Positions 1-5,865 of a stretch of 7,006 bases of DNA are shown here, in pieces. Numbering within the stretch: the stretch's first letter is position 1; each line of letters starts with the position of its first letter. The DNA comes from an uncultured Collinsella sp. Lineage in GTDB: Bacteria > Actinomycetota > Coriobacteriia > Coriobacteriales > Coriobacteriaceae. Under the pieces are notes generated by a model that searched no databases, had not been told where the DNA came from, and saw nothing but the letters and a program-made list of their open reading frames with translations. Location of the stretch: positions 1 to 7,006 of the forward strand of contig CAUAWV010000061.1 of the NCBI GenBank assembly GCA_958433005.1. The letters run 5' to 3'. Made by a program: the position numbers and the translations under genes.

Positions 1-89
1 CACCACGGCATGAGCAGCAGCGCATTGGCAGCGGCGATGCCAAGCCCCAAAAAAGCCTGATACGTTGGATACGAGGGATTGCCGAACAT
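1..89 (-). CDS. mraY: Phospho-MurNAc-pentapeptide transferase MraY, N-terminal fragment
   Basis: Only the first 29 codons are in the window; the gene runs off the left edge. The ATG at 89 lies 3 nt after the murF stop. The peptide begins MFGNPSYPTYQ and continues as a hydrophobic stretch rich in Ala, Leu and Gly that ends in LLLMPW. This looks like a first transmembrane helix preceded by a short periplasmic N-terminus, as in MraY. MraY is the polytopic membrane enzyme that transfers phospho-MurNAc-pentapeptide from UDP to undecaprenyl phosphate to make lipid I. The call rests mainly on position, because mraY directly follows murF in most dcw clusters; no catalytic motif is visible. A GAAGG stretch lies about 13 nt upstream of the ATG, rather far for a ribosome binding site, so translation may be coupled to murF. 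Another membrane protein cannot be excluded. Confidence 0.72.
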   Translation of the reverse strand, partial: MFGNPSYPTYQAFLGLGIAAANALLLMPW

Positions 90-92
90 GGG

Positions 93-1517
93 CTAGCACA
101 CACCTTCCACAAAGCGGTCGAGCTCAACAAAGCGGGAACCCTTGACCAGTACAACATCATGTTTTTCAAGCGCGCCGCCCATGCGGTCGAGCACCTGCTG
201 ATAATCGGAGAACACCTGGATGCGGTCCTCGTCCATACCCATCATGCGCGCGGCATCGGCCATAAGCTGGGCCAGCTCACCACCCACGCACGCCAGCATG
301 TCGAGCTTCTTGGCGGCGGCATAGGCGCCTACAAGCTCATGCATGCGAGGAGCCACATCGCCCATCTCGCCCATCTCGCCCAGGATCGCCATGCGAGACC
401 CCCTGCACGAAAGCGAGCACAGCAGGTCGAGACCGGCTGCCATGGATTCGGCGCTGGCGTTATAGGAATCGTCAATGACGCGGGCACCACTCTTGGCGCG
501 TTTGATCTCCTGGCGGTGACCGGTGATCGTGAGGCCTCTAAAGGCAGCATCGATCTGCTCGGGCGTCACGCCCAGGCGATAGGCAACCGCGGCGGCCTTA
601 ACGGCATTTGGGACGGACTGCACGCCGGGGATGGCAAGCATGGTATCGATTGTCTCGCCCTGACCAAAATCGAGAGTAAAGACCGGACGGCCCTCGTCAT
701 CAACACGAATGTCGCGGGCGCGGACCTCATCATCGTCCGAGACACCGGCCAGCATCACGTCGATGCCAGCAGGCTGGGCGAACGTATCGCGAATGAACGG
801 CGTAAAGTCGTCCTCGCCGCCCAAAACCAGCAGCGGCAAATAGTCGCCGGCGGCGCACATGCCCTGGACAATCTCGGACTTGGCGCGGGCGATGTTCTCG
901 CGGCTGCCCAAAATACCGATATGAGAGGTGCCGATCTTGCTCACGATGGCAAAGTTGGGATTGGCGGACTGGGAAAGGCGCTCGATCTCGTGGAAATGGT
1001 TCATGCCCATCTCGAGCACCAAGACCTCGGTATCGGCCGGAGCGGAAAGCACCGTGAGCGGCATGCCGATCAGGTTATTGAAATTGCCCTTGGTGGCCCA
1101 GACACGATAGCGCTTGGCGAGCACGGCGGCGAGCACGTCCTTGGTCGTCGTCTTGCCGATGGAACCGGTAATGCCAACGACCAGGCAGCCAAGCTCCAGG
1201 CGATACGCGTGCGCCAGGCGCAACAAGAACTCCTCGGGGTCGTCGGTCAGTAAGATGGCGCAGCCCTTGTCCTGCGCCAGCGAAACCAGCTCGGCATCGG
1301 GCTCGCGCGTCATCACGACGGCACCGGCACCCGACTGGACGGCACGGGAAGCAAAATCATTGCCGTCGACGTTTTCACCGGGAAAGGCGACGAAAATCGT
1401 CCCCTCCTCGACCTGACGCGAGTCGATAACGCACCCGCGGCATACCCGATCGGCTTCTTCCGTCACGGTTCGGGCCCCCGTTGAGGCCGCGAGGTTGTTG
1501 ACGGCGATCTCTATCAT
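93..1517 (-). CDS. murF: UDP-MurNAc-tripeptide--D-alanyl-D-alanine ligase MurF
   Basis: This cytoplasmic ATP-dependent Mur ligase adds D-Ala-D-Ala to UDP-MurNAc-tripeptide, completing the pentapeptide precursor handed to MraY. The 474 residues match the usual MurF length of about 450-480. An N-terminal substrate-binding domain (about 1-110) contains IDSRQVEEGTIFVAFPGE, the typical MurF uracil-side motif. The P-loop GITGSIGKTTT spans 115-125 with K122. NFNNLIGMPLTVL (145-157), the EMGMNHFHEI segment (169-178) and IGTSHIGILGSRENI (195-209) belong to the central ATPase domain. The C-terminal domain has DDSYNASAESM (349-359), ILGEMGEMGD (378-387) and KGSRFVELD (459-467). DDSYNAS replaces the more common DDAYNAN, a mild variation. 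The ATG at 1517 is preceded by GGGGAG with a 5-nt spacer, a good ribosome binding site. The gene follows ftsI after 125 nt where murE normally stands, and ends 3 nt before the mraY start. Confidence 0.97.
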   Translation of the reverse strand: MIEIAVNNLAASTGARTVTEEADRVCRGCVIDSRQVEEGTIFVAFPGENVDGNDFASRAVQSGAGAVVMTREPDAELVSLAQDKGCAILLTDDPEEFLLRLAHAYRLELGCLVVGITGSIGKTTTKDVLAAVLAKRYRVWATKGNFNNLIGMPLTVLSAPADTEVLVLEMGMNHFHEIERLSQSANPNFAIVSKIGTSHIGILGSRENIARAKSEIVQGMCAAGDYLPLLVLGGEDDFTPFIRDTFAQPAGIDVMLAGVSDDDEVRARDIRVDDEGRPVFTLDFGQGETIDTMLAIPGVQSVPNAVKAAAVAYRLGVTPEQIDAAFRGLTITGHRQEIKRAKSGARVIDDSYNASAESMAAGLDLLCSLSCRGSRMAILGEMGEMGDVAPRMHELVGAYAAAKKLDMLACVGGELAQLMADAARMMGMDEDRIQVFSDYQQVLDRMGGALEKHDVVLVKGSRFVELDRFVEGVC

Positions 1518-1642
1518 TGCAGCTCCCCTGTAAACCTAATAATGCTATCGGCGTATTGTATCCCAGTGCCATGCGCGCGTGGTGCAGGGCATGTGAACAC
1601 CCTTCAGATCAAACGGCAGACTACGCTCAAGATTGTAACCCC

Positions 1643-3508
1643 CTACTTCGTGCGCGGGATGCCCAGCACGTCGAGCGCGTTGGCCATAATGGACTGGAAC
1701 GGCACCGCAGCGGCATCTGAGCCGCTCGGCGTTCCGTCGAGCGTGATATAGCACAGCACCTTGGGTGATTGTGCCGGCGCAAAGCCCATAAAGGACGACA
1801 TGTAGTTCTCCTTGAGGTAGCCGCCGTTCTCGTCTGCACGTTCGGCCGTACCGGTCTTACCCGCCACGTCATAGCCGTCAACCGCGCCGCCAACGCCCGT
1901 TCCCTCGGACACGACCGTCTGCATGCACGATGTCACCTGCGATGCGGCATCCTCCGAAATCGCGCGCTCACCTTCGCCCCAGTCCTTCTCGTCGCCTTTG
2001 CTGGACTTATAGAAGTGCGGGGTCATCATCACGCCGCCGTTGGCGATGCCGCCCACGGCACGTGCGATCTCAATCGGCGAGACAGACAGCGCCTGTCCAA
2101 AGCTCATCGAGCCCAGCGTGGCGCCGTCATACTGGTCACGCTCCTTGACGATGCCCAGGCTCTCGCCCGGAAAATCGACACCCGAGCTGTGACCGATGCC
2201 CCACTTGTCCACATAGGCGGCAAAGTCATCGGCACCGATCTTGCGCCCCACCAGGACAAAGCCCACGTTGGACGAACGGCGCATCATCTCGCGCACATCC
2301 ATGGTCATGGCATAGTCGCGCTTGTCGGCATCGGTGACGGTATCGTCGCCCACCTTGATGCTCGCCGGCACCTCAAACGACGTGCTCGATCGCACGACGC
2401 CCAAGTCGAAGCCGGCGCCCGCCACGAGTGTCTTAAAGACCGAGCCGGGCTCGTAGGCGTCGGTGACCAGGCGCAGGTTCATATCCTCGGTCTTGGCGTT
2501 TTCCAGATCGGTCTGGTCGTAGGTCGGATACGAGCAGGCGGCGAGAATTTCACCGGTCGTGGGGTCGGTGACCAAAGCCGAGCCGTTCTTGGCCTTTGTC
2601 TTCTCGACAGCCTCTGCTAGGGCATCCTCGGCCGCACGCTGGATATTGACATCGAGCGTCGTCACGATATCAACGCCGTCGACCGCAGCCACCTTTTTAT
2701 AGGCACCGCCCGCGATATAGCTGCCGTCCCTCGCGCGCTCGCGTACAAGAGAACCGTTCGTGCCGGTTAGAAGCTTGTTGTATTGCTTTTCGAGACCAGT
2801 CAAGCCGTCGTTGTCTACATTCACTACACCCAGCACCTGCGATGCCAGATTGCCGTATGGATATACGCGCTTCATGGCCTGCTCAAAAAGCACGCCGGGC
2901 AGGTTCTTCTTCTCCAGCGCCACAGCATCGTCTTCGTCCACCTGGCGCTTGATATACACCCAGGTTCCATCGGACTCAACGAGCTTGCGGCAGGTCTTTT
3001 TATCGATTCCAGTTGCCTTGACCAGCGCCGACACCGTCTTGTCAACATCCTCGACAAGCTGCGGGTTCACAGCGATGTTGCGACATTCGACCGACGACGC
3101 CAGCACGTTACCGTTGCGGTCGTAGATGGTGCCACGTTTGGCATAGAGGGTCTGCGCAAGCAGGCGACGCGCATCGGCACGCTCGCGCAGTTTATCGGCT
3201 TCGACAATTTGATAGTCGGCAAGGCGAAAGACGCCCAAGCCCAAGCCAAGCCCAATGAATCCCATGACGGCTTTGCGGCGAGGCAGCGGCGTGCCTGTGA
3301 GCCATTCGGTCGACGAACTCTTGCGCGACCTAGTGTTATGCACTTGAGGGCCGCCCGAGCCGCGAAGTCGCGACGCCGGGTCGTTGCCACGGGACTGCCC
3401 GGCGTTGTAAGATTGCCGACCCGTTCCTTGATAACCAGAACGTCCCCGCGACGAGGGACGTCCAGAACCGCGGCCCCCATCGGAACCGCGGCGATAGTCA
3501 TTTGTCAT
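1643..3508 (-). CDS. ftsI: Septal peptidoglycan transpeptidase FtsI (class B penicillin-binding protein)
   Basis: This bitopic membrane enzyme cross-links septal peptidoglycan, working with the FtsW glycosyltransferase in the divisome. It has 621 residues. A cytosolic tail (about 1-78) rich in Arg, Gly and Ser is followed by PRRK and one transmembrane helix (about 81-97, GFIGLGLGLGVF). The PBP dimerisation domain contains RGTIYDRNG (125-133) and VYPYGNLASQVLG (215-227). The transpeptidase domain carries all three catalytic motifs: SVFK (nucleophile S356, K359), SSN (412-414) and KTGT (551-554). There is no C-terminal PASTA domain; the protein ends soon after the catalytic fold. The ATG at 3508 lies 17 nt after the ftsL stop with only a weak upstream Shine-Dalgarno, so translation may be coupled to ftsL. 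The next Met (residue 82) would fall inside the transmembrane helix and lose the tail, so the upstream start is preferred. Long cytosolic tails are common in actinobacterial FtsI. Position after rsmH and ftsL supports FtsI over an elongation PBP. Confidence 0.95.
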   Translation of the reverse strand: MTNDYRRGSDGGRGSGRPSSRGRSGYQGTGRQSYNAGQSRGNDPASRLRGSGGPQVHNTRSRKSSSTEWLTGTPLPRRKAVMGFIGLGLGLGVFRLADYQIVEADKLRERADARRLLAQTLYAKRGTIYDRNGNVLASSVECRNIAVNPQLVEDVDKTVSALVKATGIDKKTCRKLVESDGTWVYIKRQVDEDDAVALEKKNLPGVLFEQAMKRVYPYGNLASQVLGVVNVDNDGLTGLEKQYNKLLTGTNGSLVRERARDGSYIAGGAYKKVAAVDGVDIVTTLDVNIQRAAEDALAEAVEKTKAKNGSALVTDPTTGEILAACSYPTYDQTDLENAKTEDMNLRLVTDAYEPGSVFKTLVAGAGFDLGVVRSSTSFEVPASIKVGDDTVTDADKRDYAMTMDVREMMRRSSNVGFVLVGRKIGADDFAAYVDKWGIGHSSGVDFPGESLGIVKERDQYDGATLGSMSFGQALSVSPIEIARAVGGIANGGVMMTPHFYKSSKGDEKDWGEGERAISEDAASQVTSCMQTVVSEGTGVGGAVDGYDVAGKTGTAERADENGGYLKENYMSSFMGFAPAQSPKVLCYITLDGTPSGSDAAAVPFQSIMANALDVLGIPRTK

Positions 3509-3525
3509 ACTCAGCTACCGTCTTG

Positions 3526-3996
3526 CTATTGAGCGGCCGCGGTCGCGTTGGCGCCCGCGGCTGCATCCTGCGTAAAGTCAAGTGTAACGCTCTCGCTGGG
3601 CTCCACCATGCCATAAGCGCCCGCAAGGTCGCGAATGCGCGTGTCGGCGCCATAGACCGAATGCATGACCTCCAGGTCGGAGCTCTCATCGGTCGCCTTT
3701 TCGAGCGTGTTGGTAAGCTCGGCGTTGCTGTTGAGCACCTGGGCCGTAACGCCGGCGAGCGCCACGCGGGCGACGCCGATCGTCATGAAGATAGCCGCAA
3801 TGATGCAAAACGTTTTAAGAACGCTCATGAAAACCGGGCTTACCGCCTGGTTTGCCTGACGGCCCGCGCCCGTGTAGACATCAAAGCGCGGCGTGCGCTG
3901 CTCACGGGGAGCAACGGGGGCCTGCGGCGTCTCACGATAGGCGGGCATGGCGTTCATATCATAGGCGAGTGCTGCGTTTGAAGTGTTATAGCCCAT
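3526..3996 (-). CDS. ftsL: FtsL-type cell division protein (small bitopic septum protein)
   Basis: FtsL forms a complex with FtsB/DivIC and FtsQ/DivIB that activates FtsWI at the septum. This family diverges strongly in sequence, so the call relies on topology and position. The 156-residue protein has a Pro- and Gln-containing cytosolic tail (1-53), one hydrophobic transmembrane segment (about 56-82, with CIIAAIFMTIGVA), then a polar helical stretch (83-128) compatible with the short coiled coil of FtsL. That stretch ends in IRDLAGAYGMVEP (121-133), which resembles the usual A..LGMV.P end of the FtsL/DivIC coiled coil. The C-terminus is Ala-rich (ATAAAQ). The ATG at 3996 is preceded by GGGAGG with about 9 nt spacing. 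It sits between rsmH (90-nt gap) and ftsI (17-nt gap), the standard ftsL slot. Internal Met14 and Met17 are possible alternative starts but lack a comparable ribosome binding site. Confidence 0.8.
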   Translation of the reverse strand: MGYNTSNAALAYDMNAMPAYRETPQAPVAPREQRTPRFDVYTGAGRQANQAVSPVFMSVLKTFCIIAAIFMTIGVARVALAGVTAQVLNSNAELTNTLEKATDESSDLEVMHSVYGADTRIRDLAGAYGMVEPSESVTLDFTQDAAAGANATAAAQ

Positions 3997-4086
3997 GATA
4001 TGCCGCCTCCCATCCCGAGTACGTTGGTAGTGTGTTTAAGCTTCATTTATGGTGCGAGCGGGAGGTCCAATATCGCGCGGTCGCGC

Positions 4087-5052
4087 CTACAGACGCTGCG
4101 CCACGCGGATTTTGGCTGATCTCGCCCGAGGGTTGCGCTCAACCTCATCAGGCTGGGCAACCAAGGGTTTGCGGGTGATGACCTTGAGTATCGGCACGTT
4201 GCCGCACACGCACACCGGAATCTCCGGCGGACACGTGCACCCCTGGCTCATCTCCTTAAAGTGGTTCTTTACGATACGGTCCTCGAGCGAGTGATACGAG
4301 ATGACGCAGATACGTCCGCCCGGGTTGAGCCACCTGGTGGCGGCATCAAGCCCTCGTTCGAGCACATCGAGCTCGTGATTGACCTCGATGCGAATGGCCT
4401 GGAAACTTTTCTTGGCCGGGTGTCCGCCATGCCGACGAGCGGCAGCCGGGATACCCGCCTTGATGATCTCGACAAATTGGCCGGTGGTTTCGATCGGTTC
4501 TTGCTCGCGGCGGCGCACGATCTCGCGCGCGATCTGCGAGGCGAACTTCTCTTCGCCGTAGACGCGTAGAATCCGGGCGAGGTCGTGTTCGTTATAGGTG
4601 TTGATGACCTCAGCTGCGTTTAAGGTGTTATTACCCGGATCCATCCGCATGTCCAATGGGGCGTCCTCGTTATACGAAAAGCCCCTGCCAGGGATATCGA
4701 GTTGCGGTGACGAAACGCCCAAATCGAACAGGAAGCCATCGACCCCGGGCACCTCGGCCGAGCAAAGCAGCTCGTCCAAGTCGCCGAAGTTGCCCTTCAG
4801 CAGCTGGTGCGGAACGCCGGGAACCTCGCGGTCCAGACGGGCGCCAGCGGCCTCGAGGGCCATGTCGTCCTGATCGACGCCGAGCAAAAGGCCCGTCTCC
4901 CCCACCTGCGCGGCCATCTTTACCGAATGGCCGGCACCGCCAAGGGTGCAATCGCAGACAACGGAGCCGCTCTTTAGCTGCAGCGACTCAAGCACTTCGC
5001 CGAGCATGACAGGCTCATGCCGATATTCTTGTGTCAAGATCCCACGCTCCAT
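4087..5052 (-). CDS. rsmH: 16S rRNA (cytosine(1402)-N(4))-methyltransferase RsmH (MraW)
   Basis: RsmH uses S-adenosylmethionine to methylate N4 of C1402 in 16S rRNA, at the ribosomal P site. The protein has 321 residues, the usual size. Visible family motifs are HEPVMLGEV (12-20), the SAM-binding loop DCTLGGAGHS (34-43), GVDQD (58-62), FDLGVSSPQLD (109-119), RGFSYNEDAPLDMRMD (123-138), HPAKKSFQAIRIEVN (211-225), ISYHSLEDRIVK (251-262), a Cys-rich turn CTCPPEIPVCVC (272-283) and the C-terminal ARSAKIRV (310-317). The gene begins 20 nt after mraZ and is the conserved second gene of the dcw cluster. The start is uncertain. The ATG at 5052 has only a weak upstream ribosome binding site. A TTG at codon 6 is preceded by GGAG 9 nt upstream and would give a product beginning TQEYRHEPVML. 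Either start keeps the full catalytic domain. Confidence 0.97.
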   Translation of the reverse strand: MERGILTQEYRHEPVMLGEVLESLQLKSGSVVCDCTLGGAGHSVKMAAQVGETGLLLGVDQDDMALEAAGARLDREVPGVPHQLLKGNFGDLDELLCSAEVPGVDGFLFDLGVSSPQLDIPGRGFSYNEDAPLDMRMDPGNNTLNAAEVINTYNEHDLARILRVYGEEKFASQIAREIVRRREQEPIETTGQFVEIIKAGIPAAARRHGGHPAKKSFQAIRIEVNHELDVLERGLDAATRWLNPGGRICVISYHSLEDRIVKNHFKEMSQGCTCPPEIPVCVCGNVPILKVITRKPLVAQPDEVERNPRARSAKIRVAQRL

Positions 5053-5072
5053 CCGTTACCCGTGCCTTGCCC

Positions 5073-5507
5073 TTACGAGAAGAAGAGGTCCAGCAGGGCC
5101 TCATCGTCATCGTCCTCATCGGCCGCGGCGCGATCCCAAACCTCAAGGTGGTCGTAGTTGCCCACAACCGTGACCTCGCGGTCGAGGTTCGCCTGCTTGC
5201 GGAGAGACTCGGAAAGACCGATACGACCGGCGCTGTCCACATCCATCGACGTGGTGCGCTTGTTGATCGCCCTCATGAGCTTCTGGTCGTTAATGTCACG
5301 CGGGTTAAAACCCTCGTGGCCCTCACGACCCGCGAAGAGTCCTTCGACCCACTTATCGAAGGCCTCGGCAGAGAACACGTACAGAGCATCGACATCCAGG
5401 GCTTTGAACACGCGAACGTGCTCTCCAAGCTCCTCGCGAAGGGGTGCAGGCAGGGACAGACGACCTTTTGCATCGAGATTGCGCTCGTATGCACCAGTCA
5501 TTCCCAT
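5073..5507 (-). CDS. mraZ: Transcriptional regulator MraZ
   Basis: MraZ is a small AbrB-fold DNA-binding protein, usually first in the dcw cluster, that represses or modulates the cluster promoter and forms ring-shaped oligomers. The 144 residues contain the two characteristic half-repeats: DAKGRLSLP (12-20) in the first MraZ domain and DSAGRIGLS (91-99) in the second. The spacing and the length are normal. The C-terminus is acidic (DEDDDDE around 130-136) and ends in LLDLFFS. The ATG at 5507 has a strong Shine-Dalgarno, GGGGAGG, 6 nt upstream; a second ATG two codons later is a weaker alternative. The gene lies about 62 nt downstream of the predicted transcription start of a near-consensus promoter. 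TGGGG direct repeats, the kind of sequence bound by E. coli MraZ (TGGGN units), lie upstream of that promoter, so autoregulation is a reasonable inference. Confidence 0.97.
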   Translation of the reverse strand: MGMTGAYERNLDAKGRLSLPAPLREELGEHVRVFKALDVDALYVFSAEAFDKWVEGLFAGREGHEGFNPRDINDQKLMRAINKRTTSMDVDSAGRIGLSESLRKQANLDREVTVVGNYDHLEVWDRAAADEDDDDEALLDLFFS

Positions 5508-5543
5508 GTGCGCCCTCCCCTCGGTTACTCAGATGGCACGTAC

Positions 5544-5560
5544 GCGGGGAACCACCCCGC
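5544..5560. promoter_or_regulatory. 17-bp palindrome, downstream copy (operator or leader element)
   Basis: The plus strand reads GCGGGGAACCACCCCGC: 6-bp perfect arms around a 5-bp centre. It shares GGGGAACC-R-CCCC with the palindrome at 5581-5597, starting 37 bp away, differing at one central base and in the outer two base pairs. It lies about +10 to +26 relative to the predicted transcription start, so it could act as a DNA operator or as a hairpin in the mraZ leader RNA. The binding protein is unknown. Confidence 0.55.
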
Positions 5561-5575
5561 CTGTCGACGTCATTA

Positions 5576-5604
5576 ATAATATGGGGAACCGCCCCATTTT
5601 TCAA
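5576..5604 (-). promoter_or_regulatory. Predicted housekeeping sigma promoter of the mraZ/dcw operon
   Basis: The minus strand has TTGAAA (5604-5599), exactly 17 bp, then TATTAT (5581-5576). Each hexamer matches the sigma-70/SigA consensus at five of six positions and the spacing is ideal. The predicted transcription start is near 5570, giving a leader of about 62 nt before the mraZ ATG. This is the best promoter match in the gap and the likely start of the whole division operon. Confidence 0.75.
5581..5597. promoter_or_regulatory. 17-bp palindrome in the promoter spacer (candidate operator)
   Basis: The plus strand reads ATGGGGAACCGCCCCAT: 6-bp perfect arms and a 5-bp centre. It fills the spacer between the predicted -35 and -10 boxes of the mraZ promoter, a position where a bound protein would block RNA polymerase. 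On each strand it presents a TGGGG unit, the same pentamer as the upstream direct repeats, so MraZ is one candidate ligand. This is inferred from position and symmetry only. Confidence 0.55.
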
Positions 5605-5650
5605 CACCTTTCCCCACCCCTTCCCCCACCCCGCCCCACCACTCCACCCA
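5592..5650 (-). promoter_or_regulatory. TGGGG direct repeats, candidate MraZ operator
   Basis: On the minus strand TGGGG occurs with first bases at 5638, 5628, 5616 and 5596, and TGGGT at 5650. Start-to-start spacings are 12, 10, 12 and 20 bp, close to one or two helical turns. E. coli MraZ is known to bind TGGGN direct repeats separated by 5 nt ahead of mraZ; the 5638/5628 pair has exactly that spacing. The last unit lies inside the promoter spacer. Binding by this MraZ is inferred. Confidence 0.55.
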
Positions 5651-5671
5651 CCATATATTGCAAAACACCCC

Positions 5672-5685
5672 CAATCATATGTTCG
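5672..5685 (-). promoter_or_regulatory. LexA-box-like sequence
   Basis: The minus strand reads CGAACATATGATTG, matching the Gram-positive LexA/DinR consensus CGAACRNRYGTTYC at 12 of 14 positions. The left half-site is perfect and the right half is degraded. It overlaps TATGAT (5679-5674), a -10-like hexamer with a poor -35 (ACAACA) 17 bp upstream, so a weak second promoter is possible. It lies about 100 bp upstream of the predicted main start site. This is a tentative call from one match. Confidence 0.25.
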
Positions 5686-5686
5686 A

Positions 5687-5706
5687 AAACACAATATGTT
5701 GTGTTT
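5687..5706. repeat. 20-bp AT-rich palindrome (operator-like)
   Basis: The sequence AAACACAATATGTTGTGTTT has perfect 8-bp arms (AAACACAA / TTGTGTTT) around TATG. It is next to the LexA-like box and covers the region a -35 box would occupy for the weak TATGAT promoter. The symmetry and AT-rich context suggest a dimeric regulator site. No known regulator is assigned. Confidence 0.45.
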
Positions 5707-5714
5707 ACAGCAAC

Positions 5715-5742
5715 GGCGGGATGCCACCTGTGGCACCCCGCC
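5715..5742. repeat. GC-rich hairpin-forming inverted repeat
   Basis: The arms GGCGGG-A-TGCCA (5715-5726) and TGGCA-C-CCCGCC (5731-5742) pair over 11 of 12 positions with one A/C mismatch and a 4-nt loop. On the plus strand it is followed by only TTT, and on the minus strand by GTTGCTG, so it is a poor intrinsic terminator on either strand. It may be a leftover terminator, a protein site or the leader hairpin of an upstream promoter. Confidence 0.45.
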
Positions 5743-5748
5743 TTTCAA

Positions 5749-5774
5749 CCTCAACCTTCAAGTTGACCTTGAGG
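5749..5774. repeat. Nested inverted repeat, operator-like
   Basis: CCTCAA (5749-5754) and TTGAGG (5769-5774) are perfect 6-bp arms 14 bp apart. Inside them is TCAA-G-TTGA (5758-5766), and TCAAG/CTTGA also pair across 5758-5772. The outer arms resemble MerR-family sites of the SoxR type, but the spacing is longer than in the SoxR box. No regulator gene is nearby, so the role is unknown. Confidence 0.3.
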
Positions 5775-5865
5775 CGATTTTTGCGTCCCTTTACATGCCG
5801 TTCACATCGCCCCCAAACTCCCCCACCCAAGGCACATGCGGCCCGCCACCGCGACGACAAGTGGC

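Noticed and set aside
159..1253. A 364-codon open frame on the plus strand
   Set aside because: It lies entirely antisense to murF, whose motifs are complete. The His/Ala/Gly-rich translation is typical of a shadow frame in GC-rich DNA.
1555..1560. TACAAT on the minus strand as a -10 box of an internal murF promoter
   Set aside because: No reasonable -35 hexamer lies 15-19 bp upstream and there is no extended -10 TG. It cannot be supported from sequence alone.
1769..2620. A 283-codon plus-strand frame
   Set aside because: It is antisense to ftsI, has no recognisable domain and an implausible composition rich in His, Arg and Ala.
3960..4052. A 30-codon frame starting at an ATG in the rsmH-ftsL gap and overlapping the ftsL start
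   Set aside because: It has no ribosome binding site and no family features; the ftsL start has its own strong GGGAGG.
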